The notes beneath the pieces are model-generated. The model did no database searches. It had not been told where the DNA came from and saw only the letters and a program-made list of their open reading frames with translations. Shown here one piece after another: positions 1 to 10,960 of a stretch of 64,000 bases of DNA. The stretch's first letter is position 1. Each line of letters opens with the position of its first letter. Where the stretch lies: the NCBI RefSeq assembly GCF_040954835.1, contig NW_027168257.1, positions 212,501 to 276,500 on the forward strand, given 5' to 3'. Origin of the DNA: Lepisosteus oculatus (taxonomy: Eukaryota; Chordata; Actinopteri; Semionotiformes; Lepisosteidae). A program made the position numbers and the translations under genes.

Positions 1-152
1 GATAAAAGCCATTTGTCACCCTTTCTCTTGGTGTTGATATTGCTATTGTATGTAAAGGTGGCAACTTGCTCAGCGAGCAGGCGGAGCACACACCGAATGC
101 AGATGTGTCTGAGTGGTGTGTCCAAGTGGCTGCAAAAGGATAATGCTCCTGG

Positions 153-226
153 GGCGCCGGGGCTTAGTTGGTTAAAGCGCCTGCCTGGTAAATAGGAGAT
201 CCTGGGTTCAAATCCCAGCGGTGCCT
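153..226 (+). tRNA. tRNA-Thr (anticodon GGT), degenerate
   Basis: The cloverleaf matches vertebrate tRNA-Thr: acceptor GGCGCCG pairs with CGGTGCC, the D arm reads GGCTTAGTTGGTTAAAGC, and the T arm is CTGGG-TTCAAAT-CCCAG. The anticodon loop reads CTGGTAA, giving GGT, which would read ACC (Thr). The anticodon stem has a C31/A39 mismatch and a G-U pair, so this copy is decaying or suboptimal. A run of T residues follows about 10 nt downstream and could stop Pol III. The two inverted sister copies at 22521 and 63822 carry different anticodon loops. Confidence 0.65.
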
Positions 227-1389
227 TCTTTGTTCTGTTTTCTCAAACAGAACTGGTCCTTACAGACAACCGCCTACGGCTAGACTTGCAAGTATTCATT
301 TCCTGTCTTTAACGCGACTTGTTTTTCTTAAAATGGATGCAACTTGCAAAACATGAAATACAAACCTTGCTAATCAGCGCTGGCGGCTGGCAAAAAAAAA
401 AAGAAGTCAGCAATGTTTTTTTTCTTTAACCTTAACCCTGCTAACGGAGACGAGTTAAACAACCGAGTCTATGCAGCTTAAACGGTCCGCATGTCGGGTT
501 CTTAGCTGAAAGGGTGGTAAATCACGCTCACCCCAGTCCTTAATCTTTTAAAGAGGATACAAAATTGAACCTAGTCGCCACATCACATACATCCTGTTCA
601 ATGATAAAAAAGTGACATCTATCCTCGATCCAGAGTAAATCCCACGTTGAGGGCATACTTTTTTCCACTTTACCATGAGTCGGGCTCAGCTGCACAGAGG
701 CGAGAGCAGAGCAATGAGGTCACGGGGACAGGGGAGTCACACGCTGGCGGTTTAAACACGCGGAAGAAAACTGAGGGATCCACAGTATGTGGACCCTCCG
801 TGCGCCATCAGTCCGCACTCCGGACTCTGAATCCTGCCATCCAAGTTAAGATCTCGGCGGAACCTGAGGCGCAGTTCCTTCTTAAAACGTAATCTGGTGA
901 GCATTTCTAGAATCGTACTTGTATAGATGCAGCCTTTAATGTGTTGCTAGGTTAAAATTGATGACTTCTTGAACTTCAGTAGGCAACTGCCCTCTTGATT
1001 TCGGATTTAATTTCTTTATTACAGGGGCGCTTTTATGAAGACAGAGTCATGTTCAGGTACTTTTCTTGATGGAGGAAGCATATTTCGGACTCTGTGATCT
1101 GCTCACCTGGAAAGGTCTGCTGTACTACTACAAGAGAGAAGTAGAGTCTGGAAGAAGGGACAATTTTATGATGCTTTGGAAGATAATGTTTTTTTTTTCT
1201 TTGAAATCGAAATGAATCAGAATATCAGTGCAAAAGACAGACTCTTGGTTTGGTTTGAGATATGGTTTTAAAACAGACAAAATGTAGAAAACAGGTCTTT
1301 CTCACTTTTGGTAAAGAATGGACCGGGGGTAATATTTTACTAGTTGCAGTGCTGATCTCACTGGGTTACAGTCCTGCAGTGTCACACCG

Positions 1390-1462
1390 GGGCCAGTGGC
1401 GCAATGGATAACGCGTCTGACTACGGATCAGGAGATTGCAGGTTCGACTCCTGCCTGGCTCG
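1390..1462 (+). tRNA. tRNA-Arg-ACG: tRNA-Arg (ACG)
   Basis: All four stems form: acceptor GGGCCAG/CTGGCTC, anticodon stem CTGA around a CTACGGA loop (anticodon ACG, read as ICG, decoding CGU/CGC/CGA), and a T arm with TTCGACT. The discriminator is G. The internal A and B boxes (TGGCGCAATGG and GGTTCGACTCC) are intact, and a run of five Ts begins about 5 nt downstream as a Pol III terminator. It looks functional. Inverted sisters lie at 62578 (same anticodon) and 21392 (anticodon changed). Confidence 0.92.
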
Positions 1463-2239
1463 GGTCGTTTTTAAACGCATCTGGCTACTCCCTAAGTAGT
1501 CTGTGCTACTTACTGCATTGTAATCGTACCCGGTAAGAGATTTCCTTCATGTAAATGAACTGCACCTGACAGCTTTAGAAAAACACCTGGGCTCAGTACG
1601 GTGCTGAGAGCTCAGCGTTGCTGTTCTAATTAGCACGCACTGCATCGGCTATGAGCCCGAACCTTTCAATTATTCCGATCAGTAAGTCAACACGTAGTCC
1701 ACATGAACGGTAGAAATATTCTCTTGTCTGTCTCTTGTTTGTATAGAACTGAATGTCCCTGACAATGTTCTGTTAGTTTTAATTGAAGAACGGCATTTGT
1801 GTTCAAATATACCAGACAAGTTTATGTAACTGCTCATGCGACACTCAGTTGTAATTAGTCAAGAAATAAAGTCGAACAACAGCTGCGGGTTTGATTCTGA
1901 ACGTATGAGATTGCAGCGCCTTTTACTTCCATTGACAAATGATAGAGATTCGAAGAGAGATCCTTCAGACCAGCAAGCAAACCCACGGCTATTTCGGTTT
2001 TCTATCTAGGCAACGTTGGTGTCTGCAATAGCATACATGAAAGCGTGATGCAATTTCTGTGGCTACATTTGTTGCACGTCATGCACAGTAAGAGTGTTTC
2101 TAACACCAAATAAAAAGTCAACAATTAGCGATCACGCCCTTCTCCTCAGTTAACCCACTGAAACCCTTGCTGTTAACAGTTCTTTACTGCGTGCTTTACC
2201 AGCACCTACATATCGTGTCGGTTCTTTCAGCTTTATTCA

Positions 2240-3290
2240 TTAGGTTTTCAAAGGTATAAGTAGAGCACCAGAGGTGCGAACGCAAAATGTGTGGTTATCT
2301 GAAGAATTGATTTCAATGGCAGCGGGTCCAAGCGATTTCGCGTTGTTATAGTACCAGGAAAGGAGAAGCGGCCCTTCGCCTCTGCCGTGCAGGCACAAGG
2401 CGACGTGCGGCAGACGCCGGAGTCGGCAGGTTTCGAACCTGCGCGGGGAAGCCCCAACGCATTTCGAGCCCATCGCCTTAACCACTCGAGCACGACAAAT
2501 GCGAACTCGCCGCCGCCGTATTCCTCCTATAATCAAACACGGACTGCGAGGTGGCTGCGGAAACCTTTTTAAAGTTGCTCTCCGTTAAAAAAAAATACCT
2601 TTCACAAGATTCGTGCCGGCAGACAGACACGCCTCAGAGGGTTTAAGGCTGGCTTCACGTTCAAATGATAAAGTCCCCCAGTCCGGATGTCAAAACGCAA
2701 CTTTGGCAGACAGAAAAAAACATCAACAAACCAAAAATGTGGACAAGGATTTTACAAGCTGCACCACACTGCACTTTCAAAAGCATTTACATTCGTGTTA
2801 GACGCAGGAATTGCCTTTGATTTGCGCGCTTACGAACGCCATGGAAAACGAAACAAAACTAAAGCCCTCAGCTCCTGCACTTGATTATAGTCCCGTTACG
2901 TGTCGAAGCAGGAATTTACGTCATCCTACCACTGTAACACGGGGAATAGAGGGAAATGAGCACAAGCTACGAATTGTCTCAATCACTCCCTACAGTAGTA
3001 AGACGCCTGGAAGCGTGCACCCCCATCATTAATCTTTGCGCATCTGTGCAAGGTAAACTCTGTAGCAGTCTCTGAAACGGCTCAAAGGAAACACGTGATT
3101 GATTCCATGTGCATCTGGGGTTCATTTCTTATTTACATTTAATTCAAGGGAAAGGCTTGGGTCAGTTTCAGACGGCCTCCAACAGCGAGATTCAAGCGCC
3201 CCACCTTCAGCCCAATCTGCGCCGCCAGAACGCCAACGGCTCCTCTGGTCTCCGGGGTGCGGTTGTGACCCCGTAACCTAAAGTGTTGGT
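2240..3290 (-). repeat. tRNA-Ser module, copy 1 (inverted)
   Basis: This is a tRNA-Ser gene with about 600 bp of conserved upstream DNA, lying on the minus strand. The same module occurs at 23.9-24.7, 25.3-26.05, 31.9-32.4, 49.3-50.0, 57.2-57.9 and 61.0-61.8 kb. Conserved landmarks are GCACAGATGCGCAAAGA, a T-rich run, and GGGGAGACTTTATCATT. No protein gene is seen here. Confidence 0.8.
2418..2499 (-). tRNA. tRNA-Ser (CGA), probable pseudogene
   Basis: The body is clearly tRNA-Ser with the long variable arm (TTGGGGCTTCCCCGC). The loop CTCGAAA gives anticodon CGA (Ser UCG). The acceptor stem is poor: TTTGTCG against CGACTCC leaves three unpaired positions at the open end. The anticodon stem has a G/G clash. 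The inverted sister at 61542 shares these changes, so the decay predates the duplication or the copies have been homogenised. Confidence 0.7.
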
Positions 3291-3736
3291 GGCAGACAAA
3301 TGGAGACTAACAGGTGATGTCCTAGGACATGACTACATTGTGACACTCGGTGGGGATGGTGACCATTGCTTGGAAAAGAGTGCGAGGCCCCTTTAGAAAA
3401 ACATTTTGTTAACAGGCATTCTGCCTTAGTCCAAACACCTATAGCTCGCAAAGCGCATGCTATTAGACAGGCACCTCTGCAAGACCTTAAGAGTCTCTTA
3501 AACTAGTGATAGTAAGGTGTTCCCAATGGGCGATGTTTGGCTTTCAAATCATCTCTCTGTGGAAGCGCCGAGATGCAGCTGTTTAAGGCTTAGAAGCAGC
3601 TGACTGTTTCACTACCTAGCGGATTACTGTCAGTCAGGGAGCTCAGAGGTGAAAAGCCTGTCTGAGAGACAATTCGCCGTCGATCAGTTCAATATGTTCC
3701 GTACCAGCTCGGCGCACCTGAGATCATCTTGGTAGC

Positions 3737-3820
3737 CGTGTAGCTCAGATGAGTGAGAGCGTGTGTGTGTGCACCACCGTGATTGGATGCCGGTCCTTCT
3801 CAGGTCACAGTAAACCTTCT
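3737..3820 (+). other. Possible decayed tRNA or tRNA-derived SINE head
   Basis: TAGCTCAGATGAGTGAGAGC is a good tRNA D-arm/A-box match. About 35 nt further on GATTGGATGCC matches a B box at only 7 of 11 positions. No acceptor stem can be formed, so it is not a working tRNA. It is retained in the inverted copies near 56.46-56.52 and 60.26-60.32 kb. Confidence 0.3.
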
Positions 3821-3915
3821 GCTGCCTAACTTTCCTAATTTTGGGGATCCCTTTGAAAAAGCAAAGGAAAAAAAAAAACTGGCTCTTCATCAGCGTGATC
3901 GACCCAACCCAGTGT

Positions 3916-3988
3916 GTCCCAGTGGCCTAATGGATAAGGCACTGGCCTTCTAAGCCAGGGATTGTGGGTTCGAGTCCCATCTGGGGTG
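3916..3988 (+). tRNA. tRNA-Arg-TCT: tRNA-Arg (TCT)
   Basis: The body matches vertebrate tRNA-Arg of the CCT/TCT type. The anticodon stem is CTGGC/GCCAG around the loop CTTCTAA, giving TCT (AGA codon). The T arm is GTGGG-TTCGAGT-CCCAT. The acceptor GTCCCAG/CTGGGGT pairs with two G-U wobbles. A TTTT run follows within about 15 nt. The inverted copies at 56250 and 60057 read CCT, so one anticodon base separates the duplicates. Confidence 0.88.
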
Positions 3989-4149
3989 CTCCTGTCCCAT
4001 TTTGAGCGTACAAATGTCCTTGTGATTTGCAAAGCTGCAACCCCACCTTACTCAGTGAGCGTCTCTGCTTTTCTCTCACATACAGTTGGGAGAAAAACTT
4101 TTGTAAACAGCCCTTCGGAATGATGTGGATTTCTGCATGAATGGCTCCT

Positions 4150-4556
4150 AACATGTGATCTTATCTTTATCTAAGTCATAATAATCAATAAAGAGAGTCT
4201 GATTTAACAAACAACACACGCCCAACATTTGACATTGCTGTTTTAACAAAACAGCCTCCGCCATGCTTCCCAGGTGGGATGAGGTTTTGGAGTTGGTATG
4301 CAGTGTTTTGTTATCTCCAAACATAACGCTGTGCACATTTACCAACAAGTTCAACTTTTGTCACGTCTGTCCACAGAACATTGTTCCAGGAGTTGCTGTG
4401 GAACATCCATGTGGTCTTTAGCAAACTTGAGAGGGGCAGTGGTGGTTTTTTTTGGGGGGAGAGCAGTGGTTTCCTCCATGGTGACCTCGCATGATCACCA
4501 CTCCTGTTCAGATTTTTTCTTATGGTGGACTCATGAACACAGACGTAAGACAAAGT
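4150..4556 (-). mobile_element. Tc1-like DNA transposon fragment
   Basis: On the minus strand the translation runs through Tc1 transposase-like segments, such as VHESTIRKNLNRSG, RKPLLS and NNVLWTDVTKVEL, ending near YVWR. The copy is truncated and frame-broken, and it lacks the downstream catalytic part still visible at 59.3-59.6 kb. An L2 LINE abuts it at about 4556. It is a plain non-functional DNA transposon remnant. Confidence 0.75.
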
Positions 4557-5566
4557 CAACCACCTGTTCGCTAGATCCCATCCCCACTCAGCTAGTCAAA
4601 GATTCCCTCGAAGGACTGGCAGGACCTATAATTAGTATGATGAATGCATCGCTTGCGTCAGGCGTTGTACCTGATCAATTTAAGGTAGCGGTTGTTAGAC
4701 CGCTCCTTAAGAAGTCAAATTTGGATCCACAAGTTCTTAACAACTACAGGCCTGTCTCAAAGGTCCCATTTCAATCTAAAAGTCTTGGGAGAATAGTTGT
4801 TGCCCAACGTCAATCGTATCTGGATTCAAATAATATACTTGAGAAATTTCAGTCTGGTTTCTGAAACTGCATTAACAAGAGTCGTAAATGATATTCTCTT
4901 AGCTACTGATGCGGGGAATGCAACAGTGCTTGTGCTTTTAGATCTTAGAGCTGCCTTTGACACGGTTGACCTCTCTGTTTTGTTACACAGGCTTGAGTTT
5001 GAGGTTGGCTTATCTGGAACCGTCCTTCAGTGGTTTACTTCACATTTTACTCATCGTTTTCATTATGTTCAAATATCTAATAATTGTACTGCTTCATCAA
5101 TGTCACCAGTTCAATTTGGGGTACCAGAAGATCAGTGCTGGGACCAATATTGCTCTCTCTCTCTACATGCTGCTGATAGGTAGGATAATATGAAAAAATA
5201 ATATGAACTTTCATTCATATGCTGATGACACTCAAATAAACATTTTGTTTACACCAAACGACAACTCTTCTATTATCAGTTTAGTTAAATGCATTAAGGA
5301 AGGAAATACTTGGATGTGTGAAAACTTTTTGTTACTCAACTCTGAGAAAACTGAGGATCTGTTGATCGGAGGCAACAATACTGATAGGACTACTATAACT
5401 TCAGCACTTAACTCAGAGGATTTAAACATTTGCCTCAAAGAGACAGCACGTTACCTAGGCGGCATATTAGACACAAGGCTCTTAACAACTTGCATTGTTA
5501 AGTGCCTTGGGACAACCTTGTTGTGAAAGGCGCTATATAGAAATACATTGATTTGAATTGAATTGA
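4556..5566 (+). mobile_element. L2-clade LINE, 5'-truncated and frame-broken
   Basis: Plus-strand reading gives an L2/CR1-type reverse transcriptase: LDPIPTQLVKDSL, VVRPLLKKSNLDPQVLNNYR, then LLDLRAAFDTVDLSVLLHRL and SYADDTQI. The frame shifts several times. The element ends in GGCGCTATATAGAAATACAT and an ATTGAATTGA tail typical of fish L2 3' ends. Only the RT part remains, without the endonuclease. Inverted copies are at 54645-55610 and 58040-59050. Confidence 0.8.
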
Positions 5567-7410
5567 CAATGTAAAATGTTGTGTGTGTTGTTTGTTAAAC
5601 AAGACTGTCTTTATTTATCAAAAAATAAAAGGAATTTGCTAGGAATGCAAACGTTAGGTTGCGCTTCTTCATGCTGCATCGTCGGCATGAGTGGAGCTTT
5701 TTAAACGTCTGTACTTACTGTGCCCCATAAGAAATCGTTTGTCCCCGTTCAAAAGAGATTGTGCGATGTCCTGCAGTGTTCGCAAAGTAAACCTTTGACA
5801 GTTTGAAAAGAGGAATTTATTCTGCTTCCTGTGCGTGCAGTAGTTACAAAGTTGAACGTCTTTACACGATTTGCTGCAGTTTTCAGTGGGCGGGCTTTGT
5901 CAGATGGCTTGGAAAAACGCACTGTGTTTCGGCTCGGGAAACATCATGAGAAGTGTCCTGCATGTTTTCTGTGTATAGCTGTCTTTTAACGCATACAGAA
6001 TTCATTCGAAATCATTGATTTCTCCAATTAACAAGGGTCCCTTAAAAGATGAGTCAAAGTAACGTCTAATCGGATTAGTTTCCTTAGAGCTGGTTCAGAG
6101 TTTGCTCAAGAGTTTACCTTACACAGATGCGCAAAGAAGAATGTTGGGGGTGCATGCTTCAAGGTGCCTTACAGCTGTAGGGAGTGATTCGAGATTCGAG
6201 ACGATTCGTGCCGTGTGCTCGTTCCCATATACCGTACGCCCCGGGGTGCAGTGCTAGGATGACGTAAAATACCGCTCGGGCACGTAACGGCGTTATATGC
6301 AAGTGCGGGACGTGAGGGTTTTCGTTTGTTCATTTTGTTTTGTTTTGCTCTGCTTTGCTTTGTTTCTTGGTCAAGAGGCGTAAGGTAAGTCGTAATCCAG
6401 GGAGAACACTGGTGGCAAACAGTCCGAGGTGAGAGGCGAGGTCCAAAGTCGAAAAGTTAGAAGGGGAGTCCAATATCCAGAATAAACGAGGTAATGGAAA
6501 AAACGCCAGGTAGAGCTCTCAAGGAGTAGACTCAATACCAGCGGGAAGCAGATAAAGATGGTAAAAATAGCACTGCGTACCGCACGGTGGAGTGTGTGCA
6601 GGTGGGTAAACTCGTGCGGCGGCGTTTGTTAATAATCACCCGCTGCTGGTGCTGTTTAGATTGCTTAAGAGTTGGTCTTAACTGCCTGGCGGTCATGACA
6701 AGCTCCTCTTTAAGCTGTGGTTTAGTTTTGCATTCATGTGTTTCTAGAGCAGTTATTTATGGGGGTGGGTGGGTCTTTCACAGAGGCTCAGGACAAATCC
6801 CCTGCATGAAAGTCTACTGTGTGCGTTCAAACAGTCACAGGTTAAGAGCCAGGCAGGAGGACAATGGACAGAAGAAGCAACGAACTAAAAATAAAAGAAC
6901 GAATATGAAAAAGCCACCATCTTTTTCTTTTTGACATTTTCCGACTTTCATGCAAGCCAGGACAAAGTTGCTCGTAGCTACTTGTGGATTCAAATACTCT
7001 ATCGAGTGCTTTGATGAGTTTTTGCAATTTGATTGTCGTCCTGTCAGCCTGTTTCTGTTTTTTTTTTCAATCTAGTGATGGAAAGTAAGAGGGAAATGAT
7101 GGAGCAATCAATAACCGCTCCGGAAAAATGGCAGAAAGAAATGGCCCGTCACTAAGGACATTTGTGAAGCAGAGGAGTGACATCACCACAAAGGCGACTT
7201 ATTCTGCTGATCGTTTTAGTGAATAATGATTGAGGCGTGTTAAGAGAAAGGTAGCTGCGTCAGCATGCTTAGGCTGCAAAGGATAAAGCAAAGGTTTACT
7301 CCATGCTGAAAAGAGAAGAAAAGAAGCACAACGTTTCGGCTGTGGAGCCTTCTGCGCCATCTTCTTTAGCAATGGTGATGATGTTTACATTGGAAAAACT
7401 GAGACACGCA

Positions 7411-7461
7411 TACTGGAGGGGCTTGAACCACCAACTTTTCAGCACCACAGAGTCTGACAGT
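7411..7461 (-). pseudogene. tRNA-Asn relic with internal deletion
   Basis: On the minus strand the 5' CTCTGTGG and the 3' AAAGTTGGTGGTTCAAGCC of tRNA-Asn remain, but the D-arm end and the anticodon region are gone. The intact version is at 48239 and a fuller decayed one at 29059. The same internal deletion is present in the inverted copy at 52751. Confidence 0.7.
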
Positions 7462-7697
7462 CTTTTGTGCGCCCTACATTTGCAGGTTTATGGTCAAAGA
7501 AAACAATCACTTGCACTTCTTGCAGCCGGCAATCTTTTTCCACTGACAACCAAGAAATGGATTTCATCTTTCACAAGCTGTATGGATTTCTTCAAAAACA
7601 AGTTATTCCAGAAAGGAAATGAATTCTTGCATTAAACTGAACCAAGCTGTACATGTTTGTCTGAAATGAGATATGCGGCACAACAAGACACGGAGAG

Positions 7698-7771
7698 AGG
7701 CACCGCTGGTATTCAGACCCAGGATCGCCTGCTTACTAGGCAGGCACTTTAAGCCACTAGGGAACAGCGCC
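7698..7771 (-). pseudogene. tRNA-Thr (AGT) pseudogene
   Basis: The minus-strand sequence keeps the Thr acceptor (GGCGCTG/GCGGTGCC) and an AGT anticodon in loop CTAGTAA. The T loop reads TCTGAAT instead of TTCGAAT and the closing T-stem pair is lost, which destroys the B box. The D arm is also altered. Four copies of this pseudogene exist in the window (7698, 29375, 47922, 52434). Confidence 0.75.
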
Positions 7772-8647
7772 AGCAGAGCACCGTGCTTTTACAGACACTT
7801 GGACACATCTGCGTTCGGTGTGCACTTAATCTGCTCTCTGAGCCCGTTGCCTCCGTCCCATTTAATAGCAGAACTGACGCCAAGAGAAATGATGAGAAAT
7901 GGCATTTATCGGGCACTTCTCATGTCCAAGGAGCTCAATGCCCTTGACACCTCCCCAAGGCGACAGAGCTGTGCATTCTTTGGCGACAACATTTTTTCTT
8001 TTGTTTTATTTCTATACTTATTGATAGAATAAAAACGATATGTCATGTACTGTAAGGGAAATGTCTCTTTTCATGGGGAAAGCTAGCACCAGCAAATGTT
8101 GTGTTTAGAAGAAGTGATTTAACATGACACGTGACCTAATTTACCGGAGCAAAAGCTCACCCAGCAAGCCCTGCTTTACTTCTACAGGAGAGAAGTACTG
8201 TAGAGTCTGCAAGATGTTCAGCTGGGTAGCTACGTCAGCATGCCTCGGCTGCAAAGGAACAAGTAATAGGTTTATTGCATGCTGAAAAGAGAAGAACGGA
8301 AACACAGCGTTTCGGCCGTGAGGTCTTCTCACACCTGAAGAAGCCTCACACCTGTAAAAGGCTCCATGGTTTTCTTTCTTCTCTTTTCAACATGGAATAC
8401 ACCTATTGTCTGTAAGATGTGACAATTTCACGGTGTTTTGGAAGAAAACCTTTTTTCTTTGAATTCAAAATCAATCAGAATTTCAGCACGACACACCAAC
8501 ACTTTTTCTGTTTTAAGGAGATGATATTTTAAACCTGATAAAAATAGTAGGAAACACAAGTTTCTTGCTGTGAAAATTTAGATGGGGAAGTGTACTACTG
8601 GTAGCAGTGTAGAGCTCTCTGTGGTGGAATGCAAACACATGTTCTAT

Positions 8648-8720
8648 GGGCCAGTGGCGTAATGGATTACGCGTCTGACTTCGGATCAGAAGATTGTAGG
8701 TTCGAGTCCTGCCTGGTTCG
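8648..8720 (+). tRNA. tRNA-Arg-TCG: tRNA-Arg (TCG)
   Basis: The acceptor GGGCCAG/CTGGTTC pairs with two wobbles, the loop CTTCGGA gives anticodon TCG (CGA codon), and the T arm GTAGG-TTCGAGT-CCTGC is intact. A TTTT follows within about 8 nt. It is the best preserved of the left-half TCG copies; others are at 30305, 46973 and 51485. Confidence 0.88.
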
Positions 8721-9486
8721 TGAGGCTTTTAAACCTCTCAGGTTCCTCGGTAACAGGTTGCCGTCATGTATATGAACTATAGAAAAGCATCTGCCACAAC
8801 CCGTAAATTAGCACGCAAGTGCGGGCTAGTTAACACAGAACTGTATGGAGATCATCTCCAGCTCCGAGCTCAATTGCAATGAAAAAACATGCAGAACAGA
8901 ACTGGAGAGCAGCTGAATTTGTGCTCAGTAGGGTGGGGAGGACTCAGCATTGCTATTGTTCTAATTGGCATGAACTGCAGGGGATCTGAATCAGAACACG
9001 TCACTTAGTTCGATCATTGCGTCAATATGTAGGCCACGTTAATATAGAATTATTACTTTGTCTGTCTCGTCTTTGTATATAGGTGAATGTCCCTGACAAT
9101 TTCATGTTAGTTTTTAAGAACGACATTGGTGCTAATATATACATATATAGCATATAAGGAACACGTAAAAGTTTAGTCCATGTTGAAAAGATAAGAAAAC
9201 CGCCACAACGTTTCATCTCGGAATAAATCTTTACTTGTTGTTTTGCAGCCTACCCATTCTGACCTAACTCCTCCCTTGAAATTCCCTAACAGATAAGGGT
9301 ACGTAACGGCTCATGCGATGCTCAGTTGCAATTTGTCCCAAAACAAACAAGAACAGCAGCTGAGGGTTTGAGTTTGAACATGCACTGTATTAAAGCAGCT
9401 TTTATTTCCATTGATAAATGCTAGATATTCCTACAGAGATTCTCCAGGTGAGTAAGCGATTCCTGTTTCTGTTTCTATTTCTGTTT

Positions 9487-9525
9487 CATATATATATATA
9501 CAGTATATATACAGTATTGTACTAT
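9487..9525. repeat. AT-rich TA microsatellite
   Basis: Runs of TATATA interspersed with CAGTATA. Similar TA repeats sit at the equivalent place in the other module copies (31.15, 46.19 and 50.70 kb). Confidence 0.8.
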
Positions 9526-9529
9526 TATT

Positions 9530-9617
9530 ATATAATTGTTACACTGTGGCTGTGTTGTGTGTGTTAAGCTGCTGTTGCACTGCAATTTCCCTCACGGGAT
9601 CAATAAAGTATCCATCT
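9530..9617 (+). mobile_element. 3' tail of a fish LINE/SINE
   Basis: The string TGCAATTTCCCTCACGGGAT followed by CAATAAAGTATC is the common 3' end of fish L2-type retroposons. Only the tail is present. Confidence 0.55.
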
Positions 9618-9740
9618 ATAAGAAGACATTACCAACAACGACCACAAGATGGAGATATTGTCTAGACATTACCAACAACGACCACAAGATGGAGATATTG
9701 TCCAAAGAGGCAAGAAGGGCAAAGCCGCGATAAGGTAAAA
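9618..9740. repeat. Direct duplication of a ~40-bp sequence
   Basis: ACATTACCAACAACGACCAC with the following bases to GATATTGTC occurs twice in tandem. The same pair is at about 39.14-39.22 kb, and both places continue into the same flanking sequence (AGAATGCACA, TATGATCATTTGTGAAACAG), so this is a dispersed repeat family. Confidence 0.75.
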
Positions 9741-10656
9741 TCATTTTTTGTAAGAGATTGCTGTCAGAATGCACATCCGTATCCCAAACAGAATCTCTAG
9801 TAAAATATGATCATTTGTGAAACAGGCAATTGAGTGTCTGCTACAATATGATTGCTACAGATGCAGCCATTCAAAATGCGCGGGCGTACGCTGTACGCAG
9901 TCTACCACAAGTTACCGGTAAATACCGCGAGTTACCGGTAAATACCGCTAGCAAAATAATAGTATCCGGAATTTCTGCAAGGTGGAGCTAATAAAGCTCA
10001 ACTTCTCATGTTTGAGCTGTAGCCATCAAAGTCTTTAATGAAGATATTACTAATAGTATTAATAATAAATGAACTTGGACAAGCTGTAAACTCAAAGTAT
10101 TGCCCTGGTCCACATTATTTTTTTCATTGCCCGTCTTTGTAAAAGTAACACCACAGCATTTCGCAATCACGCATTTTTTTCCAATCATGCAAAGTACAGT
10201 AATTTTTGAGAATCGATTCACCATGCCTTTCACATGCTCATAAAAGAGGTTGATTTAGGAACATAAACATATTACCGTATGCAAACTGTACTGTATACAG
10301 TTTGTATATGTATATGTATATGTATATTTAATGTCTTAACTGTGCCCGTTTAAGTATTGAATATTTATATGGAATTTTACCACTGAAGGGAAATCTTAGT
10401 GCCTGAGCATAAAAAGAATAGCAGCATACTGGAACACGTGTGAAGGCCATAAACGATATTAATTTTGGAACATAAACATACAGTATATGGCTGGTCTCGG
10501 TACTTTAAAGAAAACATACACGAAACATGGTTTCATTATGACCAGAATCGGTCTTGAGATATTTTTAACTTGATTTACAGTATTTGAGAGGTATGTCTTG
10601 AAACCGATACTACGTAAATACTCCTCACGTATATGTTTCTAGGTTCTGAAGCTGAA
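9741..10656. other. Spacer between tRNA module and U5 array
   Basis: AT-rich DNA. The first ~90 bp belong to the dispersed repeat also seen at 39.3, 39.65 and 40.72 kb. A short TATG/TATA repeat is near 10.29-10.33 kb. I see no gene. Confidence 0.6.
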
Positions 10657-10678
10657 GCTCCTGAAGCTGTGCAGCCAC

Positions 10679-10798
10679 GCACTCTGGTTTCTCTTCATCT
10701 CGTACAAATCTTTCGCCTTTTACTAAAGATTTCCGTGGAGAGGAGCATGAACGAGTTCCATGCAATTTTTGTGCTTCCCTGCCTTCGGGTGGGGCGCA
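10679..10798 (+). ncRNA. RNU5: U5 snRNA, copy 1 (promoter missing)
   Basis: The RNA has the invariant U5 loop I (GCCTTTTAC) between AAATCTTTC and TAAAGATTT, an Sm site AATTTTTG, and a terminal hairpin closed by TTCG. The 3' box-like GGTCAAAGAGAGA follows. Upstream homology to the array ends ~22 bp before the gene, so both the proximal and distal promoter elements are absent. The gene body looks intact but is probably silent. Confidence 0.85.
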
Positions 10799-10960
10799 GC
10801 CTGGCTGGTCAAAGAGAGAAAACAAAAACGCTCGCAATCGGTCTTGTTATGGCGATTGTGGCAGTCTGCTCCGCGAGTCCTCGGTCTCCGGCCGTCTGAT
10901 TGGCGCTCTTTTCTTTGGGGGTTGGGAAGTGTCCAGCCGCAGGGGATCTTGGGACCTCGC

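Larger units (their letters stand above)
1..2240 (+). repeat. Thr/Arg-ACG tRNA module, copy 1
   Basis: This segment holds a Thr-type tRNA at 153 and tRNA-Arg(ACG) at 1390. It reappears inverted at about 18.2-22.8 kb (split by a LINE) and at about 61.8-64.0 kb. Paired positions in the outer copies sum to about 64,040, so they are mirror images about 32.0 kb. Outside the two tRNAs I see no gene; the stretches 227-1389 and 1463-2240 are duplicated spacer only. A short piece of this block (about 1551-1680) also recurs directly at 32.45-32.58 kb. Confidence 0.85.
3290..5640 (+). repeat. Arg-TCT module with Tc1 and L2 remnants, copy 1
   Basis: The block contains tRNA-Arg(TCT), part of a Tc1-like transposon and a 5'-truncated L2 LINE. 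Inverted relatives lie at about 54.56-57.2 and 57.94-61.0 kb, where the tRNA is Arg(CCT) type. The shared transposon junctions show that the insertions predate the duplications. The stretch 3290-3740 holds no gene. Confidence 0.8.
5640..9470 (+). repeat. Asn/Thr/Arg-TCG module, copy 1
   Basis: This block of about 3.8 kb holds an Asn tRNA relic, a Thr-AGT pseudogene and Arg(TCG). It recurs in the same orientation at 27.76-31.5 kb (offset 21,657 bp at the Arg gene) and inverted at 45.88-49.02 and 50.39-54.5 kb. The long gene-free stretches 5640-7410, 7772-8647 and 8721-9470 are conserved spacer. The ORFs in them are short and not supported. Confidence 0.85.

Noticed and set aside
647-892. An 81-codon frame conserved in three module copies (also near 22.1 and 63.2 kb)
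   Set aside because: Conservation is at the DNA level from duplication. The 22-kb copy does not keep the frame and there is no domain similarity.
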